Shown: positions 27,036-36,342, counted from the stretch's first letter. The stretch is DNA of 64,000 nucleotides from an uncultured Bacteroidia bacterium (GCA_938086785.1 CALKCM010000009.1:1-64000), one strand, 5' to 3'. The notes: generated from the letters alone by a model not told the origin. A program made the numbers and translations.

Positions 27036-28143
27036 GGTATATTTTTATGTGCTGTTCAAAAATATCTTTTGCGGAGAATAGCAAATCTCGATCCGTATCT
27101 CCTACTTTTAAAAGTATATTTTTTGTACAAGCCAATTCCATACTTTTATATAAATCAGGAATATGACCCACCGCTATAGAGGAACCCCATTCTTCCTTCA
27201 TGAACGTTTCAGGCCCTCCACTTCGTGTATAAATAGCATGCATTCCCAATTTTACCGCCTCAACCACAGAGATTCCAAAGGTTTCCTTACTGCTAAAATT
27301 AACCAAACAATGCGCTTGGCTCAAACAGGAATAATACTGAGCAGGATCGCTAAATCCTGAATAAAATGTTATATCGAGTTCCTTTAATTCCTTCTTCGAA
27401 TAACCCAAGTCTCCAATATCAATGCCATTTGCAATAAGAATGAGCCTACAAGGCATATCGGCCCTCAGTTTTTTATAGCTATCTAAAACTGCTTTGGTTC
27501 CTTTTCGTTCAATATCCCAATTGGTTACATGAGCAAAGCAATAAGGACTCGAAATCTTTGATGAATATTCTTCTAATTCAATATTCGTAAAATTAGGAAT
27601 GACATGTACCCTTCCCATTCCCTTCGTCTCAAAATGCGCTTTTAATTCCCGCGATACAACAAAGACCGCAAGTGCCTTTCTCATTAGAAAGTACGAAAGC
27701 AATTTCTTTAAGTGAAAATTTTGATGGGTTAGAAAATAAGTAGAATGCTCAGTGATAAAAAAAGGCAAACCCAATTTTCTCGAAACCTTGCCACCAATAA
27801 AAGCCATGTTCCAGGCTACGGATACATGCACTAAATCAAACGAATCTGCCGCATGAAGTGCCGCAGCGCGAGCCATTAAAAGCCTTGATTTTAATACCCA
27901 GCGCTTTAACTTGTTATGCTTTCTATTTAAAATAAGTCGGCTAATATGTAGATTCTCTAAACGATCCTCTCGCCATTCAAAATCAGCATCAAGGTCCTCT
28001 AAATGGACGGCAATTACATGTACTTTGCAAAATTGAGCCATTCGCTTGGCCCAAGTCAGATTAAATGAACCATTCAAGTCCCCGCCTTGGTCAGGAAACC
28101 AGGAAGGGAAAAACAATATATGCGGATGGACTAACAATTCCAT
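27028..28143 (-). CDS. family 4 glycosyltransferase
   Basis: 371 residues from ATG 28143. GT-B fold: N-terminal HILFFPSWFPDQGGDLNGSF is the acceptor-side start; C-terminal TFGISVVEAVKLG with the E-x7-E type motif binds the nucleotide-sugar. Retaining GT4 family. A start at 28185 (14 more residues) is possible because no promoter element decides it; I prefer 28143, where the family's usual beginning occurs. It overlaps the flippase gene by 8 nt, so the two form one unit. Sugar specificity unknown. Confidence 0.82.
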   Translation of the reverse strand: MELLVHPHILFFPSWFPDQGGDLNGSFNLTWAKRMAQFCKVHVIAVHLEDLDADFEWREDRLENLHISRLILNRKHNKLKRWVLKSRLLMARAAALHAADSFDLVHVSVAWNMAFIGGKVSRKLGLPFFITEHSTYFLTHQNFHLKKLLSYFLMRKALAVFVVSRELKAHFETKGMGRVHVIPNFTNIELEEYSSKISSPYCFAHVTNWDIERKGTKAVLDSYKKLRADMPCRLILIANGIDIGDLGYSKKELKELDITFYSGFSDPAQYYSCLSQAHCLVNFSSKETFGISVVEAVKLGMHAIYTRSGGPETFMKEEWGSSIAVGHIPDLYKSMELACTKNILLKVGDTDRDLLFSAKDIFEQHIKIYHG

Positions 28144-28272
28144 GGCAATGTTACAATCTAGATTCGGCAATTTAGAATCTGACATTTTAGATTTTAAAAA
28201 AAAATAAAAACGGAGGTATCATTGAACAAAGAAATTTATAAAAAAAATGATTTACATAATTAAAAACGACCT

Positions 28273-28280
28273 TATATTTG
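28273..28280 (+). promoter_or_regulatory. -7 promoter element of tRNA-His
   Basis: TATATTTG, 13 nt before the first base of the tRNA. It probably also drives the lipoprotein gene that follows the tRNA after 20 nt. Confidence 0.6.
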
Positions 28281-28293
28281 CAGCTCAATTAAT

Positions 28294-28368
28294 GGCGGTT
28301 GTAGCTCAGTTGGTTAGAGCACTGGTTTGTGGTACCAGGGGTCGCCGGTTCAAGCCCGGTCTTCCGCC
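28294..28368 (+). tRNA. tRNA-His (GTG) with mismatched acceptor stem
   Basis: Cloverleaf with D stem GCTC/GAGC, anticodon stem CTGGT/ACCAG, loop TTGTGGT with anticodon GTG at 28329-28331, variable loop GGGTC and T arm with TTCAAGC. G-1 (28294) pairs with C73 (28368), the His identity pair. The acceptor strands are GCGGTTG and CTTCCGC: positions 5-68 and 6-67 are U-U mismatches while the other five pairs are perfect. The 3' strand would fit a GCGGAAG 5' strand, as in other tRNAs. CCA is not encoded. Confidence 0.85.
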
Positions 28369-28388
28369 CTTTTAACACCATACTTCCC

Positions 28389-28862
28389 ATGAAAAAATTA
28401 ATTTATCTTATTCCATTCAGCGTTTTGGCTGCATGTTCTAGCGGTGCTAATACCGAAAGTACTGAAAATGAAATGCGTATTGAAGAAACCGTAGCTGTGG
28501 ACACCACTGCTATTGCTTTTGGACAAGAAGTGTATTTTGAGAATTTAGAAGATGGACAAATTGTTTCATCCCCCTTCACTATTAAAATGGGCGTGAAAGG
28601 AATGGAAGTAGAGCCTGCCAATAGTGGAGTAAACGAAAACAAAGGGCACCACCATTTGCTTATAGACACCCTATCCTTTATCTCACCCGGTACTTTAATT
28701 CCTATGGTTGATAAAAGAATCATTCATTTTGGAGGAGGTCAAACAGAGTACACAGTTGATTTAAGCCCAGGGAAACATCAAATATCTATGCAATTTGCCA
28801 ATGGTTTGCACAGCAGCTATGGCATTCGCATGAGTAAAACAGTTACTGTTGAGGTTCAGTAA
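28389..28862 (+). CDS. DUF4399 lipoprotein
   Basis: 157 residues with lipoprotein signal VLAACSS (Cys15). EVYFENLEDGQIVSSPFTIKMG, the central NKGHHHLLID and the final GKHQISMQFANG are characteristic of DUF4399, a small beta-sandwich family with a conserved His triplet that may bind a metal. Function unknown. The ATG is 20 nt after tRNA-His with no promoter between, so the mRNA likely arises from the tRNA promoter after tRNA processing. The longer frame starting at 28329 lies inside the tRNA and is rejected. Confidence 0.8.
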   Translation: MKKLIYLIPFSVLAACSSGANTESTENEMRIEETVAVDTTAIAFGQEVYFENLEDGQIVSSPFTIKMGVKGMEVEPANSGVNENKGHHHLLIDTLSFISPGTLIPMVDKRIIHFGGGQTEYTVDLSPGKHQISMQFANGLHSSYGIRMSKTVTVEVQ

Positions 28863-28871
28863 AAACGAGGT

Positions 28872-30554
28872 TTATATACCTACGGATGTTATCCTTAATT
28901 TATTTTTTTTACCATTAATAATGATTGCACAGTCTTCTGCTACACTCGTATAATTTCGGTATGACTTTCTCTTTTTCTTCGTTGAATTCATCTTACTATA
29001 TAGTTTAAAATCCTTTATAGAATAGGTTTTATTGACAAAATCTATGCGACTATAACCGGCTCTAGTAAAAAGTAAATAGGAATTATCCTTTAACCCAAGC
29101 GTCTTCGCGCCATGTCCCGGGTTATAATTAACAAATGTCTCTTTATAATCTATCGTGGCCTTGTAACTCACGTTTCCTAATGAATCTGTGGCCATAACTA
29201 CACCTGGTCCATAGTCATGGTAATAATTAGTACTAGAACTACTTTGCCCAGCACTATTTGTACTAGTAGTTACTACAATTCTTAAAGAATATTGCTCTCC
29301 AAAAATCCTAAATGTACCATTTGGCATAATCTCTGCCCTTTCAATGTTATACATATTTTTGTAACTGGATAAAAAAACATTGGCCTCTTTTACCGCTTTA
29401 CGGGATATTCCACGTTTTTTCTTTGCAAATAGTTTTTCTAATTCCTGTGCTTTTCGAGCTTTGTCTTCATCACTCTCCATTGCACTGTACTTTCGATCCA
29501 TCAGTTTCCTTGATTTTATGTTGACTCGAACCGTTGCGATACTCTCAGTGGTCATTCCGTCTGGAGTAAGGTAAGAGAATATATTTAGTATAGAGTCATT
29601 AGAAAAGACACCATAAAGACCTCTATATCCTTCTTCACTTTGGGCATTATCCGAGATATTTAGTCTTGTGATTTTATCACCAGCCAAAATATTTAAATAA
29701 TACTCGTAGCCAAACTTAGTCAACTCAGCCTTTCGCTGCTTTCGTTTGAGTTTTTTATCTTTATCGGTATAGTACTCCTTAAGCTTATTCGTAAAGACAA
29801 GGAGTTCACCACTATCCGTAAGCATAAACTTGTTTATTAACTCCGTTTTAGAACTGGCCGGAATCTTAACTCTTGTACCAAACTTTTTGATATTTAAGTC
29901 TATGTCATACACCGCATAATCAATAGATGACAACTTTGATTTATTCTTTGCTTTGCGCTTTCGCTTTCTATCGGAAATGTAAAGAGCCTCTTTTTGAGTT
30001 GAGTTTAGACTACTGCTCTTGGTATAGACAATAGAGAATAAGTTCTCCTTTTCATTTTTGACGAGATAAAAATCCAGTTTTTTATTGCGAGGGACTGCCC
30101 CAATTTTATAGTTATCTTGCTCATGCCCCATCAAGTTGTACTTGTTTACGTAGAGAATATTCTTGTCGAGGGTGCGATTCTTAATTGAATAAAAAGTCAA
30201 TAAATAATCACCTAAAACCATCGTTTTTTCAATACTGGTTCCATATTGTTGGATAGGAATGTCTAATGCTATCTTATTCTTTATTTGGTTCTTCTTATCC
30301 AATCGTATCAAATTTATCTTGGAATACTCGACAAAACCAATGGTAAATCCGGGAAGCAATAATCCATGAGGCTTTCTATGCTTGGCAAGAAAATAAATAA
30401 AGCCATTAAACTTAAAGCTGTTTCCAAATTCAGTATACCTTGTTTTATACTTATTGGGGGCGCCCGTAAATTCAATAATTCTATTTGACTGCGCTTTTGC
30501 TTGGAGCAAAAAAATAGATAGTGTGGTAAGGATTAGTATTTTAAATAATTTCAT
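28872..30554 (-). CDS. large exported protein of unknown function
   Basis: 560 residues with a signal peptide (to LLQAKAQS). The mature part is beta-rich and lysine-rich, with repeated short strands such as LLVFTNKLKEYYTDKD and FRIFGEQYSLRIVVTT, which might form a propeller-like fold; no family is recognised. The basic stretch RKRKRKAKNKSK near 195 is unusual for an exported protein. Second gene of a two-gene unit, 4 nt after the barrel protein gene, which suggests a shared envelope role. Confidence 0.65.
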   Translation of the reverse strand: MKLFKILILTTLSIFLLQAKAQSNRIIEFTGAPNKYKTRYTEFGNSFKFNGFIYFLAKHRKPHGLLLPGFTIGFVEYSKINLIRLDKKNQIKNKIALDIPIQQYGTSIEKTMVLGDYLLTFYSIKNRTLDKNILYVNKYNLMGHEQDNYKIGAVPRNKKLDFYLVKNEKENLFSIVYTKSSSLNSTQKEALYISDRKRKRKAKNKSKLSSIDYAVYDIDLNIKKFGTRVKIPASSKTELINKFMLTDSGELLVFTNKLKEYYTDKDKKLKRKQRKAELTKFGYEYYLNILAGDKITRLNISDNAQSEEGYRGLYGVFSNDSILNIFSYLTPDGMTTESIATVRVNIKSRKLMDRKYSAMESDEDKARKAQELEKLFAKKKRGISRKAVKEANVFLSSYKNMYNIERAEIMPNGTFRIFGEQYSLRIVVTTSTNSAGQSSSSTNYYHDYGPGVVMATDSLGNVSYKATIDYKETFVNYNPGHGAKTLGLKDNSYLLFTRAGYSRIDFVNKTYSIKDFKLYSKMNSTKKKRKSYRNYTSVAEDCAIIINGKKNKLRITSVGI

Positions 30555-30558
30555 TGTT

Positions 30559-31272
30559 TTAAAAAGTATAGATTAATCTTAACTCAGCATGATAGTCTGC
30601 AACGAGATAACTGCTGTTTTTAGTCAAAAAGGTAGGACTGGACCCTCCATTATATTCTGAATAAAGGACATTTTTCTCTTCTCTAATTCCGGGACCAACT
30701 CCTGTAGTCCAACCAATGCCTAAATTAGAACTTATGCGCGCTTGGTTATTCATTGTAATCCCCCATGATTTTTGGATCACTTTCCCATCAGCTATCCCCC
30801 CAATATCATAATCCATACGATTGCGTTGCACTTTATAATAAATGCCTAGACCCAAAACATCATCCATTAAAGAGCCCATAATTCTCCAATAAGTAGATAC
30901 TCTATAACCACTTCCAACGCGGTACTTTCCACCAGAATACTTTGATTCGTTAATTCCATAAACAGAATTATCCCTTATTTGATTAGATATACTCAGATTA
31001 TCAATCAAAGGCTGACCCATACCAACCTTGAGAAGTATATCTGCATAAAAATTTCTGTTAATTTTTCGTTGATATCCAATATTTAAATGGCCATAAAAAA
31101 GTGGACTTATAAGGTCTAAATAAATAGCATTAGAGCCTCGTTCTGTTTTATATTCAGGCAAATACTTCCCGATATCTGAATCTTTCTTAAATTTTCTAGG
31201 AATTTTTTGCGCATTGCAAAAATTGGCATAGAAAAGACCCATCGCAATAAAAAGCAAAGTATTAATTTTCAT
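30559..31272 (-). CDS. outer-membrane beta-barrel protein, unknown function
   Basis: 237 residues: a signal peptide (to NFCNAQ), then alternating strands with aromatic girdle residues (NAIYLDLISPLFYGHLNIGY, GYRVSTYWRIMG and similar), ending in Phe (LRLIYTF) as required for barrel insertion. Probably an 8-10-stranded barrel. A weak -7-like TAATATTG lies at 31280-31287. Leads a unit with the 560-residue exported protein. The 170 bp upstream to the next gene are AT-rich with nothing recognised. Confidence 0.7.
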   Translation of the reverse strand: MKINTLLFIAMGLFYANFCNAQKIPRKFKKDSDIGKYLPEYKTERGSNAIYLDLISPLFYGHLNIGYQRKINRNFYADILLKVGMGQPLIDNLSISNQIRDNSVYGINESKYSGGKYRVGSGYRVSTYWRIMGSLMDDVLGLGIYYKVQRNRMDYDIGGIADGKVIQKSWGITMNNQARISSNLGIGWTTGVGPGIREEKNVLYSEYNGGSSPTFLTKNSSYLVADYHAELRLIYTF

Positions 31273-31442
31273 AGTGGTGCAATATTACAAAAGAAATATA
31301 ATAAATCTAAATAACTTATCCATTAATTTAGTATTTTATATTATAATTTTTATTTAATGAATACACTTTCACTAAAAACTCCATTAAATATAGGTTTCAG
31401 CAGATAGCTAAATGTTTTCTATTATAGTAAATAGCAATTAAA

Positions 31443-32246
31443 CTAAACCCTTTGCCGAGCCACCTCATACATAAGGATGGCTGCCGCATTGCTCACATTC
31501 AAACTATCAATTTCATCTGTCATGGGAATGAGTACATTCCTATACTTCTTTCCTAGCCACGAATCATCTAAACCTGTATTTTCCGTACCTATTACCCAGG
31601 CCGATTTTTTTGGAACAGAAATAGCCGTAAGCATCTCGGCATTAGAGTGCATATGCGTAAGAAAAGTTTCAATCTGATGGCTCTCCAACAGGCTGTGAAC
31701 ATCCTCACTACTTGCGGAATATATAGGAATACTAAAAATACTTCCTGTACTGCTTCGAATGGCATTGGGGTTATATATATCGCACAATGGATTGGATAAA
31801 ATAATAGCGCTTATACCTAAGGCGTGAGCACTGCGCGCAATTGCTCCTATGTTGCCTGGCTTTTCCACTGCATCGCAAATCAGATAAGCTACATCTTCAG
31901 TATCCCTTAGATCGCTCAGTTCATGACTTTTTTGCTTACCAACAATAAATATGTTTTCCATATCTTTCCGCATGGTCAACTCATTTAAAACCTCCGCACT
32001 GCACTGCAAATACTCTGCATTAGAAGCTTCAGGCACCTGATCCAATACCTGATCTATCCCTGTAAAATCGGAACAAAAAAGAACAAAGTTAATTTCATAG
32101 CCAGCCCGATAAGCCATCCTGCATTCCTGCAATCCCTCGGCTACAAAAGTGCCGTCTTTCTTGCGTTCGCGACTTTTATCTCTCCACTTTTTAAACTGCT
32201 TAATTTTAGGGTTTTTTAAACTCTCTATATATTGTGATGCTATCAA
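31443..32246 (-). CDS. SpoU/TrmH family RNA 2'-O-methyltransferase
   Basis: 267 residues. An N-terminal substrate-binding domain (SLKNPKIKQFKKWRDKSRERKKDGTFVAEG) is followed by the knotted SPOUT domain with all three motifs: PGNIGAIARSA (motif 1, catalytic Arg), VIGTENTGL (motif 2) and IPMTDEIDSLNVSNAAAILMYE (motif 3, knot; quoted in part). Methylates a ribose in 23S rRNA or tRNA; the site is unknown. The start is TTG, 20 nt after a -7 element; no ATG is available before the conserved domain. Confidence 0.85.
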   Translation of the reverse strand: MIASQYIESLKNPKIKQFKKWRDKSRERKKDGTFVAEGLQECRMAYRAGYEINFVLFCSDFTGIDQVLDQVPEASNAEYLQCSAEVLNELTMRKDMENIFIVGKQKSHELSDLRDTEDVAYLICDAVEKPGNIGAIARSAHALGISAIILSNPLCDIYNPNAIRSSTGSIFSIPIYSASSEDVHSLLESHQIETFLTHMHSNAEMLTAISVPKKSAWVIGTENTGLDDSWLGKKYRNVLIPMTDEIDSLNVSNAAAILMYEVARQRV

Positions 32247-32266
32247 ATCCTTAATTCACTTTTTTA

Positions 32267-32274
32267 CAAATCTA
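32267..32274 (-). promoter_or_regulatory. -7 promoter element of the SpoU methyltransferase
   Basis: TAGATTTG on the minus strand, full consensus, 20 nt before the TTG start at 32246. Confidence 0.5.
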
Positions 32275-32298
32275 AAATACATCCTCATTTTCACAGAC

Positions 32299-32844
32299 TT
32301 ACTGGTCTATATGCCCTACCTGACGGTTGGCCTTTCGAACGCGCAACCAAAAGTAAAGACTCACCCCAAAAACGGTAAAGAAGTTTAGCAAACTCGCATT
32401 AAAAATATACAGTACAAATGGCATAAAACCAACCATATCATTGGGATTGGACTTGATTAACTCTTTTTTACCCTCCTCAAAAACAGAACCATCAAACTTC
32501 GATTCTAGCTCTTCAAACTGCTCTACTGTTAAAGCCTTAATATTCATTGGGATTTCTGGATTTAGCTGATAAAACAACTGATCGCAGGTGCTGGACAAGG
32601 TTACAACTATGGCCACTAAAGCCAGTCCTTTAAACAAGTAATTACTCAATTTAACTTCCGAAGAATCCCTGAAAGCCAAGGTAAGACCAAGAATAATAAG
32701 CACAGCCGTTCCTATAGTATACACCGGATTAAACCGGTAGGATAAATTACCAGTGGCATAAATAGAAGCTTTCACTATAAAAATGACAGCTCCTGAAAGA
32801 AGCCCATATTTCACGAAGGATTGATTAATTAATTTATGAAGCAT
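32299..32844 (-). CDS. DUF4199 membrane protein
   Basis: 181 residues with four hydrophobic segments and a soluble loop of about 55 residues between segments 3 and 4 (ALTVEQFEELESKFDG region), the layout of DUF4199, a Bacteroidetes-specific family of unknown role. Third gene of a BatA / dihydroorotase-like / DUF4199 unit, 32 nt after the dihydroorotase homologue; this order recurs in Flavobacteriales as far as I know. Confidence 0.75.
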   Translation of the reverse strand: MLHKLINQSFVKYGLLSGAVIFIVKASIYATGNLSYRFNPVYTIGTAVLIILGLTLAFRDSSEVKLSNYLFKGLALVAIVVTLSSTCDQLFYQLNPEIPMNIKALTVEQFEELESKFDGSVFEEGKKELIKSNPNDMVGFMPFVLYIFNASLLNFFTVFGVSLYFWLRVRKANRQVGHIDQ

Positions 32845-32876
32845 TTTTATTTTAAGACCTTAGATTCTCTATTTGC

Positions 32877-34130
32877 TTAGAGTGAATGCAGTTTGCCTTG
32901 TGCAACCACATGCATTACTTTCCCCATGAGTTCTTTGTTCCACGCGGGATAATTTTTGCTCAAGCTTTTGTTGCTCGCCGCATTTAAAGTCCAGTTTTTA
33001 GCGGAATCGAAAAAAGTCATATTCGCTCCATTGCCCTCTTTTAACTCATTTCCGGGCAATCCCAAAATTTCAGATCCTCCATAGGATAGCAACTGTGATG
33101 CGCATTCCATAAAGGCATCCTGACCTATGGCGCGGTATAATTCTGAACCCACTACCTGGAGCGATGCTGCTCCAAAAGAAGCGTATAAAAATTCGCGTTC
33201 TTTCATTTCCTGATTTAAAGGAACATGATTGCTACAAACCGCTTTTATACTTCCATTTTCAATGGCCTTTCGTATCTTTTGAATATGAGGTTTTCCTCTT
33301 AATGGAGGCATCACCTTTAAATTTTCGTCAAATTCGGACAATGCGTCATCAGCATAACTCACATTATAAACGGGAGTTCCAAAAATTTGTGTTTTATTTT
33401 TCTTAGCAATAATACTGGCTTCTTCCGTCGTTACATAAGGAAAATAAGCTTTAGCCTTATGTTTTTCAAAGAGAGCCACATCTGCAGCTATTTGCGAGCC
33501 TTCCATACTCGAATGGAAGCCTTTTAAACCCAGTGCTGTTGTATTGGCACTTTGGTTAACAATAGCTCCTGGAGTCTGATTTGCCTCCCAAGGCCACATA
33601 TAAATAGCTCCCTCAACGGATTGACTATAATCTGCAATAATTGGTTTAAGAGCAGACTGCAGAGGATTTTCGGTGCCATCAAAAAAAGCCAAGGCTCCTT
33701 GGCTTTGCATATCGTGCAATTCTGCCAACTCTAGGCCTTTTCTATTTTTACTTAAATTACCAATAGGCAAAATGCGAATGGAAGCATTTCTTACTGCCTC
33801 TCTTAAGCTCCTAATATCCGAGCCATTCTGAGAAGTTTCTTCCCTCCCAAAAACCGTGGCAATGGTTGTAAAGCCACCCGCCAAAGCCGTTTTTTCTAAG
33901 GATTCAAACGTTTCATCCTCTTCGTTACCGGGCGATCCGCAGTAACTTAAACTATCCACCCAACCCGGGAAACACCAAGCGCCATCCATATCAGTGGTAT
34001 TTGCATGCGTTGAATTTAATTTTCCAATGGACTGTATCACTCCATTTTCAACCAAAATATCCACTACTTTTTTGTGCTGCGCATGCCTTGGGTCGCATAT
34101 TCGGGTGTTTTTTATTAAAAAAGATTTCAT
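32877..34130 (-). CDS. dihydroorotase homologue, probably catalytically inactive
   Basis: 417 residues with overall amidohydrolase/dihydroorotase architecture: N-terminal composite beta domain (ILVENGVIQSIGKL), TIM barrel, C-terminal beta return (EGNGANMTFFDS). The metal site is lost. At PGWVDSLSYCGSPG (55-68) the canonical HxH is L61-S62-Y63; the later D-H-A-P-H motif reads S-N-H-V-P-L; and the central His ligand region reads AYFPYVTTEEA. This recalls non-catalytic PyrC' subunits that scaffold aspartate transcarbamoylase in some bacteria, but no pyrB lies here. The ATG overlaps the BatA stop (ATGA). Moonlighting or structural role inferred. Confidence 0.82.
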   Translation of the reverse strand: MKSFLIKNTRICDPRHAQHKKVVDILVENGVIQSIGKLNSTHANTTDMDGAWCFPGWVDSLSYCGSPGNEEDETFESLEKTALAGGFTTIATVFGREETSQNGSDIRSLREAVRNASIRILPIGNLSKNRKGLELAELHDMQSQGALAFFDGTENPLQSALKPIIADYSQSVEGAIYMWPWEANQTPGAIVNQSANTTALGLKGFHSSMEGSQIAADVALFEKHKAKAYFPYVTTEEASIIAKKNKTQIFGTPVYNVSYADDALSEFDENLKVMPPLRGKPHIQKIRKAIENGSIKAVCSNHVPLNQEMKEREFLYASFGAASLQVVGSELYRAIGQDAFMECASQLLSYGGSEILGLPGNELKEGNGANMTFFDSAKNWTLNAASNKSLSKNYPAWNKELMGKVMHVVAQGKLHSL

Positions 34131-36115
34131 GAAACTGATCTAAAGAGTTTGGGGTTTTGTCTAGCAAGTACTAAAACCATTTCGATTACAAAAAAAGCAG
34201 CTGTAAGCCATATAAACAAACGCCAAAGGCCTTCGCTTTTTTCAGAAACGCTTTTCGAGGTAAATCCTGAGGTTCCAGAATCGGGGGAATACCAGTTTAG
34301 AGAGGGGATTTGTCCGGATATTACCTCTTTACTTTCACTTCGTGTTGAACTCTCAGTTCTATTAATATTGAGAGCTACCCGATCCAGAACCCTTTTATTC
34401 TCTTTATCCAATAGTTCGTAAGTTCCGGCTTCGTGAATGTATTGAGACACGTGAAGCGCAGCTCCCCTATTGCCATTGGAAATACTCGCTTGACTCTCCG
34501 AACCATTGCCTCTAAGAATGTATTCTTTCTCATTATCGTCTATATTTATGTGTAAGCCCACAGGAGAGGACTCTGAGAGCAATCCATACACCTCTAGATT
34601 ACCAGCCGAGGGCAATAAAGCTTGGGTGAGCGTAGGTAAAAACAAACTCGATTCAACCCAAGAACTGTATGCACGGTTCATAGGAGCCATGGCAAGATAT
34701 AACTGTCCTTTGCCTTTGTTTATTTTCATAAAAAACGCATCCCCATTGTTCAAACTTAAAATAGGCTCTGCATAACCCGTGTTTCCTCCTGTAGTGTAAT
34801 AGCTAAAAACAGGAGGAAGTATCATGTTCTCCGGAGTGGATTTAAAAACAGTCCTAAAAAAGTCGTGGCTCAAGGACGTATTTGAAATACTAAACCTACC
34901 CGTTTTTAGTTGTAGCTCTTTTACCCCTAAAAAACGAGCCATCTCTGGACCCACAATTTCTGGTGAAAGACTAACTAAAGCTACACCGCCCTCTTGCACA
35001 AAAGGGACTATTCTTTGCGTAAATTCTACTCTGCTGCACCCATCGCAAACCATTCGATCTGCACCTTGATTAACCAACTTAAAAACATCTTGATTCTTCA
35101 AGACCTGAGATACATATTTATTGGGGACACCTGCCTGACTTATTTTTATAATAGGAGCTTCTCCAGGGTTCACAAACAACTGATTATCAAAAGAAAAACC
35201 ATTGTCATTCAATGCAATATATAAATCTTCAAATCCATTCTTGTAGCCAAGAGTAAAGGAAGAGGAACGCTTAGATCGAGCGGGTATAGATAGAGAAACC
35301 ATCCCTAATTGAACGTTCTTATTTACCAGTTTAACCGGGATATTGTTCGCATCCTCATTCGAGTTATTTTGAATAGAAAACTCAATGGTTACGGGTTCAC
35401 CTCTAAGAAGTACAGGACTTTGTATCCATGCACTGTCGATGGATAAGTTCTGCACGTTTTGCAAGGGAGTATAAAGAGCATGAATATTTTTACCATTTAC
35501 ATCCAATCCTCTTAAATCCCCTAATGATCCTTTTTGGAAATCACTGACGATATAAATATCCTTGGTCGCACCAGACTCTTTATCCATGCTAAAAATCAGT
35601 CTTTTTAGCAAAGTAGACATTGGCTGAGAAAGATTGCTGGGTTTCACCCGATCCAGAGCCTCTTCTGCCTGGGCCATTGAAAGCGAATTACTAGCTCCCC
35701 CAAAACTGCTTTGAGTAATGATCTTTATTTCGGCAGACTGCGGAAGATTGCGAATAATTGTTCGTGCATATTCTTTGTATTTGCTAAAAACTAAAGGGTC
35801 GCTTTCCAAACCTGCCATACTCAAACTATTGTCAAAATAAATCCCAACAATGGTCTTACTTGCCTTGGCAAGCTGCGGATTACATGAGGGCATCGCAAAG
35901 GCTAAAATCAAACAAGAGAAAGCTAAACATCGAGATGCAAGAATTAAATACTTCAGTAATTTCTTGGGTTTTGCACCCTGATCAGCCGTCTTTCGAAGAA
36001 ATTTAAAAGAGGAAAACTTGATGATTTTTAGTTTCCTTAGCCTCACCAAATGGACGATGATGGGAATAGCCAATAACATAAAGGCCCACAAAAAAGTGCT
36101 GTTCCCAAAATACAT
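34127..36115 (-). CDS. BatA/VWA-type membrane protein
   Basis: 662 residues. The N-terminal BatA domain (FLWAFMLLAIPIIVHLVRLRK and ASRCLAFSCLILAFAMPSC, two helices) is followed by a von Willebrand A-like domain with GIYFDNSLSMAG (MIDAS-like D-x-S-x-S near 92), a beta-rich periplasmic region and a C-terminal helix near 640. BatA-like proteins form envelope complexes linked to stress tolerance in other Bacteroidetes. First gene of the unit; a -7 element lies 4 nt before the ATG. Confidence 0.82.
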   Translation of the reverse strand: MYFGNSTFLWAFMLLAIPIIVHLVRLRKLKIIKFSSFKFLRKTADQGAKPKKLLKYLILASRCLAFSCLILAFAMPSCNPQLAKASKTIVGIYFDNSLSMAGLESDPLVFSKYKEYARTIIRNLPQSAEIKIITQSSFGGASNSLSMAQAEEALDRVKPSNLSQPMSTLLKRLIFSMDKESGATKDIYIVSDFQKGSLGDLRGLDVNGKNIHALYTPLQNVQNLSIDSAWIQSPVLLRGEPVTIEFSIQNNSNEDANNIPVKLVNKNVQLGMVSLSIPARSKRSSSFTLGYKNGFEDLYIALNDNGFSFDNQLFVNPGEAPIIKISQAGVPNKYVSQVLKNQDVFKLVNQGADRMVCDGCSRVEFTQRIVPFVQEGGVALVSLSPEIVGPEMARFLGVKELQLKTGRFSISNTSLSHDFFRTVFKSTPENMILPPVFSYYTTGGNTGYAEPILSLNNGDAFFMKINKGKGQLYLAMAPMNRAYSSWVESSLFLPTLTQALLPSAGNLEVYGLLSESSPVGLHINIDDNEKEYILRGNGSESQASISNGNRGAALHVSQYIHEAGTYELLDKENKRVLDRVALNINRTESSTRSESKEVISGQIPSLNWYSPDSGTSGFTSKSVSEKSEGLWRLFIWLTAAFFVIEMVLVLARQNPKLFRSVS

Positions 36116-36119
36116 AGTG

Positions 36120-36127
36120 CAAAGATA
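36120..36127 (-). promoter_or_regulatory. -7 promoter element of the BatA / dihydroorotase-like / DUF4199 unit
   Basis: TATCTTTG on the minus strand, only 4 nt before the BatA ATG at 36115. Predicted leaderless. Confidence 0.65.
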
Positions 36128-36342
36128 AGATTATTGGAGAGTTAAGATATAAATAGTCTGAGATGGAATTGAGATTTATACGAATTTTATACGAATCAAA
36201 GGATAAACAAACTCCAATCGTCTATATAGATACTAAAAACAAAGCATCGTATAGTTTAATGTTCAAACCCTATGTGCCGGAACCTACTTGGTAAAAATCA
36301 TCCATAAGGCTGCATGCTGCACCTCGGCCCTTTTTGTACAGT

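Noticed and set aside
28329-28388. In-frame extension of the DUF4399 lipoprotein starting inside tRNA-His
   Set aside because: It would start at the anticodon of the tRNA and bury the signal peptide; the ATG at 28389 gives a proper lipoprotein signal.
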